Shown piece by piece: positions 52,295 through 60,128 of a stretch of 64,000 nucleotides of DNA; positions within the stretch are counted from its first letter, which is position 1, and the number at the start of each line of letters is the position of its first letter. The notes under the pieces are model-generated. The model worked only from the letters and a program-made list of their open reading frames with translations. It was not told the DNA's origin and did not search any database. The stretch comes from Skermania sp. ID1734 (GTDB taxonomy: Bacteria > Actinomycetota > Actinomycetes > Mycobacteriales > Mycobacteriaceae). The DNA lies in NCBI RefSeq assembly GCF_007489285.1, contig NZ_VLIY01000003.1:186001-250000 (forward strand). Reading direction: 5' to 3'. The position numbers and the translations under genes are program-made.

Positions 52295-54027
52295 GCACCG
52301 CTACCCAGATGCGTTGGCTGGTGGTCCCGGACGGGCCGGCGGAGCCGAGCCGCGACCTGGTCGGCGGCAAGGCGTGGAGCCTGTGGCGGATGCGCTCGCT
52401 CGGGTTGCGGGTACCACCCGCGTTCGTGGTGACGACCGAGGCGTGCGCTGCGTACTTCGAGAGCGGCGGCCTGCCAGACGGCCTCGCAGACGAACTGGAA
52501 GCCGGAATTCGGTTGATGGAGAAGGAACTCGGACGCACGTTCGGTGGCCACGACCGGCCGCTGCTCGTCTCGGTTCGCTCGGGCGCCGCGATCAGCATGC
52601 CGGGCATGATGGACACGATTCTCGACCTGGGCTGCAACAACATCGTCGAAGCCGGCCTTGCGGCGGAAACGGGCGACCCTGCGTTCGCCGCCGAAGTGCA
52701 CCGCCGCTTCACCGGCTTCTATGGCCGGTTGGTGCTCGGCTGCGCCGAGGAACTCGACGAATTGCCCGATGTGGCGGCCGTGCGATCCGCGATCGCGGCC
52801 GAGGTCGACGAAGCAGTGCCCGCCGACCCCTGGGAGCAACTGCGTGCCGCTGTCGCAGCGGTGTTCGAATCGAGCAGATCGCGCAGGGCTATCGCCTACC
52901 GCAAGCACTATGGAATACCCGACGACTTGGGCACCGCAGTCACGGTGCAGGCCATGGTTTTCGGGAATCTCGACGCGAACTCGGGTACCGGAGTCTTGTT
53001 CACCCGCAATCCCGTCGACGGCACCCGGCACCCGTACGGCGAGTACCTGCCGTGTGGGCAAGGCGAGGACGTCGTGTCCGGGCGGGTAACGCCGCAGCCG
53101 CTCTCTGAGTTGGCGGCTCGCGCACCGCATCTGCACGCAGAACTGCTCGCGGCCGCCGAGCGACTCGACCGTGAGGGCCGCGACGCGCAGGACATCGAGT
53201 TCACCGTGCAGCGCGGCGAACTGTTTCTGCTGCAGTCGCGCCCGGCGAAACGAACCGCCCGCGCGGCGGTGCGGATTGCGGTAGAACTCGTCGACGAAGG
53301 CGTCATCGAACCGGTCGAGGCGCTCTCGCGAGTGACAGCCGAGCAGATTCGTACTCTTCTTCGCCCCGAAATCGCCCCTGGCGCTGGCGTTACCGCCGAA
53401 CTGCTCGCCTCCGGAGCGGCCGCCAGCCCGGGGGTGGCGACGGGACTCGTCGTCGACACACCCGAAGCGGCGCAAGCGAACCCGGGCAGCGTACTCGTCC
53501 GTCGCTCGACGAGCCCCGACGATGTGCACGGCATGATCGCGGCCGTCGCCGTCGTCACCGAACAGGGCGGGTCGACCTCGCACGCCGCGGTGGTGAGCCG
53601 GGCGCTCGACACGCCGTGCGTTGTGGGATGCGGGGCCGGCACCGTGGAAAAGCTCGTTGGTCGCCTCGTCACCGTCGACGCCACCAACGGCAAAGTCTAT
53701 GCCGGTGCGGTGCCGACATCCGCAGTCGACGAGAGTTCCGACGACGACCTGCGTCGGCTCACCGAGTGGGCGGAACGCCACGCACCGGTAGCCGTCAACC
53801 AAACGCACGGTGACGGGCCAACGTTCGACGCGGACACGCTCGCGGGCGACCAGCTCGGCGAGCAGCTCCTGCAAATCCCACCCGGCACCAAAACTGTTCG
53901 CGGCGCGGCCTTCTCCACTCCCGAGGGTGTTCGGGCCGCTCTCGACGCGGGCGTCGAGATTATCGTCGCGGCACACCGGTTGCCCGTTTTGCTCGCGGCG
54001 ATCGCTCATCGGAGGAAACCATCATGA
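52291..54027 (+). CDS. PPDK-like protein: ATP-grasp plus phosphohistidine domain, without the PEP/pyruvate barrel
   Basis: This 578-residue protein follows pyruvate phosphate dikinase over its first two domains. It has GGKAWSLWRM (ATP-site Lys), SVRSGAAISMPGMMDTILDLG, GNLDANSGTGVLFTRNPVDG, and DIEFTVQRGELFLLQSR closing the ATP-grasp. A swivel domain follows with EQGGSTSHAAVVSR and His431. Full PPDK is about 870 residues; here a 100-residue tail replaces the C-terminal TIM barrel that binds pyruvate/PEP. M. tuberculosis PpdK (Rv1127c) is similarly short. It could phosphorylate its own His, or the His of the three small swivel proteins, from ATP, but must find the final acceptor on another chain. 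Confidence 0.85.
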   Translation: MSTATQMRWLVVPDGPAEPSRDLVGGKAWSLWRMRSLGLRVPPAFVVTTEACAAYFESGGLPDGLADELEAGIRLMEKELGRTFGGHDRPLLVSVRSGAAISMPGMMDTILDLGCNNIVEAGLAAETGDPAFAAEVHRRFTGFYGRLVLGCAEELDELPDVAAVRSAIAAEVDEAVPADPWEQLRAAVAAVFESSRSRRAIAYRKHYGIPDDLGTAVTVQAMVFGNLDANSGTGVLFTRNPVDGTRHPYGEYLPCGQGEDVVSGRVTPQPLSELAARAPHLHAELLAAAERLDREGRDAQDIEFTVQRGELFLLQSRPAKRTARAAVRIAVELVDEGVIEPVEALSRVTAEQIRTLLRPEIAPGAGVTAELLASGAAASPGVATGLVVDTPEAAQANPGSVLVRRSTSPDDVHGMIAAVAVVTEQGGSTSHAAVVSRALDTPCVVGCGAGTVEKLVGRLVTVDATNGKVYAGAVPTSAVDESSDDDLRRLTEWAERHAPVAVNQTHGDGPTFDADTLAGDQLGEQLLQIPPGTKTVRGAAFSTPEGVRAALDAGVEIIVAAHRLPVLLAAIAHRRKPS

Positions 54028-54518
54028 CAACACCGGACAACGTCACCCGTCGCGAGATGCGTCAGCTCCTGCGCACTTTCCACGACTCCTCGTGGACCGC
54101 TATGACTCTCGACGTACGAGGCATGCGCATCACCGTCGGAAAGAACGGCCCGCCGAGCCCTGTTTCGCCGGCGCGTGCAGTCACGACACCGGTGGCTGTC
54201 AACCCAGAGGTGCCCGCGCCGGAGTCCGTCGTGGCCCAGCCTGCAGCGACCGCTCCGGCGAACGTCGGGGGGTGCGTTGAGGTGCGCTCGCCGACCGTCG
54301 GTGCGTTCTGGACGGCGCCTAGTCCAGGGGAGCCGCCGTTCGTCCAGGTTGGCCAACACGTCGAGGTTGGCCAACAACTCGCCATCGTCGAGGTGATGAA
54401 GTTGATGAACCCGGTCGTGGCCACCGAATCCGGTGAGATCGTGCAGATTTGCGCGGCCAATTCCGAACTCGTCGAGTTCGATCAGCCGCTGTTCTTGATC
54501 AGGCCCTCCGATGGCTAG
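54024..54518 (+). CDS. Biotin carboxyl carrier protein (AccB-like)
   Basis: A 164-residue carrier: a helical start (MRQLLRTFHDSSWTAMTLDVRGMRITVGK) typical of AccB, a Pro/Ala-rich linker, and a biotinyl domain with VEVMKLMN carrying the biotinylated Lys126. The thumb loop of AccB (VGAFWTAPSPGEPPFVQVGQHV) is present, so it is AccB-type rather than a pyruvate-carboxylase domain. It overlaps the PPDK-like gene upstream and biotin carboxylase downstream. It carries carboxybiotin between the next two enzymes. Confidence 0.9.
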   Translation: MTTPDNVTRREMRQLLRTFHDSSWTAMTLDVRGMRITVGKNGPPSPVSPARAVTTPVAVNPEVPAPESVVAQPAATAPANVGGCVEVRSPTVGAFWTAPSPGEPPFVQVGQHVEVGQQLAIVEVMKLMNPVVATESGEIVQICAANSELVEFDQPLFLIRPSDG

Positions 54519-55920
54519 CCCAGCGATGGTGCCGACTGCGCCGCCGACGGGCGTGTCGCTGCGCCGAGTGTTGATCGCGAATCGAGGGGAAATCGCTGTC
54601 CGCATCATTGGGGCGTGCCGCAAGCTTGGTATCGAGGCCGTGGTCGTGACATCGACAGCAGATCGAAACGGGCTTCCCGCGCGGCTCGCCGACCGTGCGG
54701 TCTGCATCGGGCCCGGGCCGGCCGGACAAAGCTACCTGGCGATTCCCGCTGTGCTGAGCGCTGCGCTCGGTACCGGTTGCGACGCAGTGCATCCCGGCTA
54801 CGGGTTTCTCTCCGAGAACCCGGAGTTCGCCGCCGCATGCGTCGCCGCCGGACTGGTGTTCGTGGGTCCGCGCCCGGAGGCCGTGGCCCAAGCTGGGGAC
54901 AAGGCGCGTGCACGCGAACTCGCCCGGTCCGCGGGAATTCCCGTGCTCTCCGGGTCACCGGTGCTGGCCACTGCCGACGCCGCTGCGGCAGCTGCCGCGG
55001 AAATCGGCTATCCGGTGCTGGTCAAGGCGGCTGCCGGTGGCGGCGGCCGGGGAATGTCCGTGGTGGAAAACGAGGCAGAACTACGGGCCCGGTGGTCACC
55101 GGCTGCCACCGAAGCGCAATCGGCATTTGGTGACGGGCGGCTTTACGTCGAGCAGTTCATCCGGCGTGCGCGACATATCGAGGTTCAGGTCCTCGGTGAC
55201 AAACACGGCCACGTCATTCACCTCGGTGAACGCGATTGCACGCTGCAGCGGCGTCACCAGAAAGTCGTCGAAGAATCGCCCGCGCCGAACATTCCGGAGC
55301 AGATCCGCGAAGATATCCGCCGCAGCGGTGTTGCGTTCGCCGCCGCTCTCGGCCTCGACAGCGCGGGCACCGTCGAATTCATCTACGACGCCGATACCCA
55401 GCGATTCGCGTTCCTCGAATTCAACGCGCGAATCCAGGTGGAACACCCGATTACCGAACTCGTCACCGGCGTCGATCTTGTCGTTGAGCAACTGCGCAGC
55501 GCAGCGGGGGAACCGCTACGTCTGCGCCAAGACGACATTTCGCTCACCGGGCACGCGATCGAAGTCCGCGTCACCACCGAAGACCCGGCTCGCGGATTCA
55601 TCCCGAACCCGGGGACTGTCCAGGTGTGGGAACCGCCTGTGGGGGAGGGGATCCGGGTCGACTCTCATTGTGAGCCGGGCTACGTGGTTACCCCGTACTA
55701 CGACTCGCTGCTGGCCAAGATAGCTGCGTACGGACCTACCCGCGACCGAGCCACCGACCGAATGACCGAAGCGCTGAGTCGATTGCGCGTAACCGGAGTT
55801 CCGACGACAGCCGACTTCGCACGCTTCGCGCTGGACCACCCGGACTTCCGTGCCGGCACCGTGACCACCGATTGGATCGCCGCGCACGGGCTTCCCGACT
55901 ATCTGGAGAAAATCTCATGA
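54511..55920 (+). CDS. Biotin carboxylase subunit (AccC-like)
   Basis: This 469-residue enzyme carboxylates biotin with bicarbonate and ATP. It shows the biotin-carboxylase N-domain (VLIANRGEIAVRIIGACRKLG, AVHPGYGFLSENPEFA), the ATP-grasp Gly-rich loop KAAAGGGGRGMS, ERDCTLQRRHQKVVEE, and the active-site segment EFNARIQVEHPITE (usually EMNTRIQVEH, so Thr is replaced by Ala). The C-terminal domain is complete. It is separate from the transferase, as in transcarboxylase- or decarboxylase-type systems rather than single-chain pyruvate carboxylase. Confidence 0.92.
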   Translation: MASPAMVPTAPPTGVSLRRVLIANRGEIAVRIIGACRKLGIEAVVVTSTADRNGLPARLADRAVCIGPGPAGQSYLAIPAVLSAALGTGCDAVHPGYGFLSENPEFAAACVAAGLVFVGPRPEAVAQAGDKARARELARSAGIPVLSGSPVLATADAAAAAAAEIGYPVLVKAAAGGGGRGMSVVENEAELRARWSPAATEAQSAFGDGRLYVEQFIRRARHIEVQVLGDKHGHVIHLGERDCTLQRRHQKVVEESPAPNIPEQIREDIRRSGVAFAAALGLDSAGTVEFIYDADTQRFAFLEFNARIQVEHPITELVTGVDLVVEQLRSAAGEPLRLRQDDISLTGHAIEVRVTTEDPARGFIPNPGTVQVWEPPVGEGIRVDSHCEPGYVVTPYYDSLLAKIAAYGPTRDRATDRMTEALSRLRVTGVPTTADFARFALDHPDFRAGTVTTDWIAAHGLPDYLEKIS

Positions 55921-57416
55921 ACTACCTGGACTGCGCTCCGCGCAATGCTGATGGCAGCCGCCGGACAATCGACATCATCGATCAGACGCTGCGCGATGGT
56001 CCCCAAAGTTGGTGGGGAATGCGCCTGCGTAAAGACATGGGTCTGCCGATGGCAGCCGAACTCGACCGCACTGGTTTTCACACCATCGACCTGGTGGGCA
56101 GTTCCATCTTCGAGGTGCTCGTCCGGCATTGCAAAGAGGACCCCTGGGAACAGCTCATCTCGCTGTCGAAGGCGATGCCGAAGACTACTGTGCGCGCGGG
56201 AACCCGAAGCAACGGGATCGTGACGTTCGGTTTGACCGCCGACAGCGTGATGGACCTGTGGGTGCAGCGCCTGTGCGCGCACGGCATCGGCAGCTTCTGG
56301 ATCTACGATGGACTGTTCAACATCGACAAGATCGGCCGGCTCGTCAAGACCGTGCAGGCACATGGCACCCAAGCGGTTCCGTGCATCCTGTATGCGGATA
56401 GCCCGTACCACACGGACGAGTACTACGCGGAACGCACGCGCGAACTGGTCGCCTTAGGTGCCGACGGTATCGAACTCGAAGATGCGGCAGGACTTCTCAC
56501 GCCGGAGCGTACCCGCTCGCTGGTCGCCGCCATCAAGGGGGCAGCCGGTCAGCTGCCCGTCGAGATCCACTTCCACAGCAACAACGCGCTCGCGCCGGTC
56601 AACTACCTCGAGGGCCTGCTCGCAGGAGCGGATCGCGTGCATACAGCGAGCCGGCCACTGGCGGCGGGGGTTTCGTTGCCCTCGACGGAAAACACAGTCG
56701 CTAACTTGCGCTATGCGGGGTTCGACGTCGAGCTCGACGACTCGCGGTTCGCAGCGGTGGAACAGCATCTGCTTCGGGTCGCCGAGTACGAAGACCTGCC
56801 TGTCGGCCAACCCGCTGAATACTCGTTGTTCCAATATCGTCACCAGTTGCCGGGCGGCATGGCCGGAACCTTCAAGGCGCAGCTGCGCGATCGTGGCATG
56901 GAGGACCGATTCGAAGAGGTCCTGGACGAAATGGCGCGAGTCCGTGAAGAACTGGGTTATCCGGTGATGGCCACTCCGTTCTCACAACTGGTGGGAACGC
57001 AGGCGGTGCTCAATGTCGTCACCGGCTCGCGCTACTCGGTGGTTCCCGACGAGGTGTTGATCTACGTCCATGGTTTCTACGGCAAGCCGGTGGCGCCGAT
57101 CGATCCTGACGTCCTGGACACGATCATGAGCTCACCGAAGGCCAAGACGTATCAGGATTGGGAACCGCCGCAGCCCAGCCTGGCCGAGATCCGCAAGAAG
57201 TTCGGCGAGTCCATCAGCGACGACGAATTGATTCTGCGGCTCCTGGTGCCGGAGCGTGACATCGACGTCATGCGGGCCACGCCGCAACGCAATCGGGACT
57301 TCTCGCCGACGAGCAACGAGATGCGCTACATCCGCGAACTCGTCGAGACCTCAGTGGGCGCGTACCTGCACATCGAGGCCGACGACTTCACGCTGACACT
57401 CGAGGGCGGCCACTGA
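55917..57416 (+). CDS. Carboxyltransferase of the pyruvate-carboxylase/transcarboxylase-5S family with altered metal site
   Basis: A 499-residue TIM-barrel carboxyltransferase. The family signature appears as DQTLRDGPQSWWG (usually DTTLRDAHQS). The metal His pair is His218 and His220 in IHFHSNN. At the place of the carbamylated Lys (LKDMAGLL in the family, Lys184 in the 5S subunit) it has Glu188 in IELEDAAGLL. The catalytic-Thr region, normally MSGxTSQP, reads TASRPLAAGVSLPSTEN. These changes argue against ordinary pyruvate/oxaloacetate chemistry. The C-terminal 180 residues are the usual helical domain (FSQLVGTQAVLNVV). ATG overlaps the biotin carboxylase stop. The enolisable substrate is unknown. 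Confidence 0.82.
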   Translation: MNYLDCAPRNADGSRRTIDIIDQTLRDGPQSWWGMRLRKDMGLPMAAELDRTGFHTIDLVGSSIFEVLVRHCKEDPWEQLISLSKAMPKTTVRAGTRSNGIVTFGLTADSVMDLWVQRLCAHGIGSFWIYDGLFNIDKIGRLVKTVQAHGTQAVPCILYADSPYHTDEYYAERTRELVALGADGIELEDAAGLLTPERTRSLVAAIKGAAGQLPVEIHFHSNNALAPVNYLEGLLAGADRVHTASRPLAAGVSLPSTENTVANLRYAGFDVELDDSRFAAVEQHLLRVAEYEDLPVGQPAEYSLFQYRHQLPGGMAGTFKAQLRDRGMEDRFEEVLDEMARVREELGYPVMATPFSQLVGTQAVLNVVTGSRYSVVPDEVLIYVHGFYGKPVAPIDPDVLDTIMSSPKAKTYQDWEPPQPSLAEIRKKFGESISDDELILRLLVPERDIDVMRATPQRNRDFSPTSNEMRYIRELVETSVGAYLHIEADDFTLTLEGGH

Positions 57417-57826
57417 TGAGCGAACTGGGTGTCGGACGGCCCACCAAACGCCGTGCGGGCTCGGCGGTCGGCGGGCTGCCGGTGGCAGACTCCCGGCCGG
57501 TTCTCACAGCGGCGGGCGTCCTCGGATCACGTTGCATGGCGTGCCGTTACCCGAGTGCGCAACAAGGCATTCCGTGGTGCCCGGTGTGCTATGCGACCAC
57601 CGAGCCGGCGACGTTCGCGCGCAACGGGGCGGTGTGGTCGTCGACCGTCGTTGCGATCCCCGTCGGGACCCGAAAGCCGCCGTTCGGCCTGGCGTACCTC
57701 GACCTTGACGACGGACCGCGGGTGCTCGTCCACCTCACCGAGCCGACGGTGCTGCGGATCGGCGAGCGGCTGGAAATCTGCGGTTGCGACGGCGGCGACC
57801 TGGTCGCGAAGAAGGAGGGCGCGTGA
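57416..57826 (+). CDS. Zinc-ribbon/OB-fold protein (DUF35 family), thiolase partner
   Basis: A 136-residue protein with a rubredoxin-like zinc ribbon (CMAC ... CPVC, near residues 39-58) followed by an OB fold (TFARNGAVWSSTVVAIPVGTRKPPFGLAYLDLDDGPRVLVHL, residues 62-110). DUF35 proteins pair with SCP2-type thiolases or aldolases, as in ChsH2-Ltp2 of steroid degradation and archaeal acetoacetyl-CoA thiolase complexes. It shares a four-base overlap with the thiolase gene, and its start overlaps the carboxyltransferase stop (TGATG). Confidence 0.85.
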   Translation: MSELGVGRPTKRRAGSAVGGLPVADSRPVLTAAGVLGSRCMACRYPSAQQGIPWCPVCYATTEPATFARNGAVWSSTVVAIPVGTRKPPFGLAYLDLDDGPRVLVHLTEPTVLRIGERLEICGCDGGDLVAKKEGA

Positions 57827-58965
57827 GCAAGCAACCCATGCTGTGGGGCGTAGGTACCTCAGCCTACGGGCGATTCCCCGAGCAGCGAGTCGAATCACTG
57901 GCCTGGACGGCGATCGCGGAGGCGATCCGGGACGCCGGTATCCGGCCGGACGAGGTGGAGGCGATCATCGTCGGATCGGTCTTCGGGCCGCCCGGTGTGG
58001 CGACGCGGGTTCAGCGCGGACTCGGCATCCCCGGCGTCCCGATGTGGACGGTCGAAAACGCCTGCGCCAGCGGGACGAGCGCATATCACGAGGCGGTCGA
58101 GGCGGTACGGCTCGGCCGATTTCGCTGCGTCCTGGTGCTCGGCGTGGAACAAATGTCGACCTTGTTCTCCGGCGCGATCGTGCCGGAGGCGACCGACCCC
58201 GAAGGCGCTGCGTCACTACCGCTGCCTGGTCTGTATGCCCTGCAGGCGCAGCGCTACATCGGCGAATTCGGTGTCGCACCTGAGCAACTCGCGGCCATCG
58301 CGGTCAAGAACAAGCGCAATGGCATGGACAATCCGCGGGCCCAGCTACGCGCCTCGATTCCCACCGTGGCCGAAGTTCTGGAATCGCGGATGATTGCCGA
58401 ACCGCTGACCTTCCTGCAGTGCTGCCCGACCAGTGACGGCGCGGGAGCGGCGATAGTCGGGGTTGAGCGTGGGGTCCGCGGCGATCTTCGGATCGAAGCG
58501 TCCGTGATGGTGTCCGGCGCGTTGTGGGACCACCGCAGCGAGGATGTTTGGGGATTCGCGAGTGTTGCTCGCGCGGCCGCGCTGGCCTTCGAACAGGCCG
58601 ACTGCGCGCCGCAGGACATCGACGTCCTAGAGGTACACGACGCCTTCACGATCGGCGAGATCATCACGCTCGAGGCGCTCGGCCTTGCGCCGCGCGGCAA
58701 GGGCGCGGAACTCGCGCCCTCCGGACACTCGGCACGAGACGGCGCGCAACCGGTCAATCCCAGCGGTGGACTGCTGTCGCGCGGACACCCACTTGGTGCG
58801 ACGGGCCTGGCGCAATTGGCCGAAATCGCTTGGCAATTGCGCGGTGTGGCCGGTGATCGGCAGGTACGCCGGCACCGAACGGGCCTCGTGGAAACCATGG
58901 GTGGCGGCGCGGCTGGAATGGACGGCAACGCGTGCGTGGTCACGATCCTGTCGGCGCAGCAATGA
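57823..58965 (+). CDS. Thiolase-superfamily protein (SCP2/lipid-transfer thiolase type)
   Basis: This 380-residue protein has ENACASG with the acyl-accepting Cys near residue 86, EVHDAFTIGEI with a His near 271, and NPSGGLLSRGHPLGATG with the second His near 323. The C-terminal ETMGGGAAGMDGNACVV matches the SCP2-type rather than the classical FadA-type pattern. With its DUF35 partner it may cleave a beta-ketoacyl-CoA or act as a retro-aldolase. AAGGAGG precedes the GTG start at 57823. It plausibly performs the last carbon-carbon cleavage of the cluster's pathway (inference). Confidence 0.85.
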   Translation: MSKQPMLWGVGTSAYGRFPEQRVESLAWTAIAEAIRDAGIRPDEVEAIIVGSVFGPPGVATRVQRGLGIPGVPMWTVENACASGTSAYHEAVEAVRLGRFRCVLVLGVEQMSTLFSGAIVPEATDPEGAASLPLPGLYALQAQRYIGEFGVAPEQLAAIAVKNKRNGMDNPRAQLRASIPTVAEVLESRMIAEPLTFLQCCPTSDGAGAAIVGVERGVRGDLRIEASVMVSGALWDHRSEDVWGFASVARAAALAFEQADCAPQDIDVLEVHDAFTIGEIITLEALGLAPRGKGAELAPSGHSARDGAQPVNPSGGLLSRGHPLGATGLAQLAEIAWQLRGVAGDRQVRRHRTGLVETMGGGAAGMDGNACVVTILSAQQ

Positions 58966-60116
58966 CTTACCCGGGTCTGCTCGGCTTCCGCGATGTCGGC
59001 GGTCTACGCACTCGCGACGGTGGTCGGGTGCGCAACGGTGTGCTCTTTCGCAGCGGCACACCGCAATTCCTCGACCGAGAGACGGCTCGTGCGCTCTTAG
59101 CCACCACCAGCATCCGGTCGACGCTGGATCTGCGGTTGCCGCACGAGATCGACAGGGAAGGCCGTGGGCCGCTCGACGAATTGAACGTGCGCCTCGTCCC
59201 GAATTCGTTCACCCTGCGCAATCGGGTGTCGGAGGATTCCGCCGTCGCGCCGATGCCCGAGGACGATCCGCTTTTACACACCTACCTTGGCTATCTCATC
59301 GAGGGTGCTGCAGGCGTGGCTGCGCTGGTTTCGCGACTCCTCGAACCTGAGATGTTGCCGACGCTCGTGCACTGCACAGTCGGAAAGGACCGGACCGGTG
59401 TAGCAATCGCCGTGGTGCTCAGTGCAGTCGGCGTGTGCCGTGACGACATCGTGGCCGACTATGCGGCTAAGCCGGACGACGTGATCGCGTCGATGGCCCG
59501 CCTGCAACAGATGGCGTCTTACGGCGCGGCCGCCGACGTGTATCCGGCGCAGGCGTGGACCGCGCCGCCGGATGTTATGGCGCGGTTTCTGGACGAAATC
59601 GACCGGCGCTACGGCGGCGTTCACGCTCTGCTGCACGAGCACGGTGTCGGACCCGAGGAGGTTCGCCGCCTGACTGACCTACTGATCGAAAGAAGCGAGG
59701 AGAAACCGGTGCACATCAACGAATCTCGGGTCATCACGGCAACACCTGAGGCTGTATGGGCCATCGGCGGCGATACCGCCAACATCGCTGCCTGGGTGCC
59801 GACGATCGAAAAGTCTTATCAGACAGGAGACCTGCGCTACGCGGTATTCGCCGACGGTGGCGATGAGGCGACCGAGCGGATCGTCGAGCATCGCGAGGGT
59901 CAGCGACGCTACATGTACGAATATGTTTCGGGGCCGCTGCCACTGCGGTTCTACCGGTCACAATTCGCCGTACGGGACCATCCGCGCGGATCGGAAGTGG
60001 TCTGGGACGCGGAGTTCAACGCTGTCTCTCCAGATGCCGAACCCGCACTCGCTGAGGCGATCTCGCAGATCTACAGCGATGCTCTCGATGAGCTCGCGCG
60101 TCAGCTCGAAAACTAG
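58962..60116 (+). CDS. Fusion of tyrosine/dual-specificity-type phosphatase and SRPBCC (polyketide-cyclase-like) domain
   Basis: A 384-residue protein. Residues 1-245 are a PtpB/Y_phosphatase3-type phosphatase: FRDVGGLRTRDGGRVRNGVLFRSG at the start and the P-loop HCTVGKDRTG with Cys138 and Arg144. Residues 250-384 form an SRPBCC/START-like hydrophobic-ligand-binding domain (INESRVITATPEAVWAIGGD, VVWDAEFN, QIYSDALDELARQLE). Phosphatases of this group act on phosphoproteins or phospholipids. Beside a phosphotransferase system, one fused to a small-molecule-binding domain may dephosphorylate a phosphorylated metabolite. It overlaps the thiolase stop by four bases. Confidence 0.8.
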   Translation: MTYPGLLGFRDVGGLRTRDGGRVRNGVLFRSGTPQFLDRETARALLATTSIRSTLDLRLPHEIDREGRGPLDELNVRLVPNSFTLRNRVSEDSAVAPMPEDDPLLHTYLGYLIEGAAGVAALVSRLLEPEMLPTLVHCTVGKDRTGVAIAVVLSAVGVCRDDIVADYAAKPDDVIASMARLQQMASYGAAADVYPAQAWTAPPDVMARFLDEIDRRYGGVHALLHEHGVGPEEVRRLTDLLIERSEEKPVHINESRVITATPEAVWAIGGDTANIAAWVPTIEKSYQTGDLRYAVFADGGDEATERIVEHREGQRRYMYEYVSGPLPLRFYRSQFAVRDHPRGSEVVWDAEFNAVSPDAEPALAEAISQIYSDALDELARQLEN

Positions 60117-60128
60117 TGCCCCTGTTAC

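Noticed and set aside
52291-54518. PPDK-like gene as a frameshifted full-length PPDK
   Set aside because: No barrel-domain sequence appears in any frame downstream; the next gene starts in an ATGA overlap and encodes a clear BCCP.
42590-60116. Cluster as an ordinary pyruvate carboxylase/PEP synthase anaplerotic set
   Set aside because: The PPDK-like protein has no pyruvate/PEP barrel, the carboxyltransferase metal site is altered, and the three swivel units plus thiolase and ligase have no role in that pathway.
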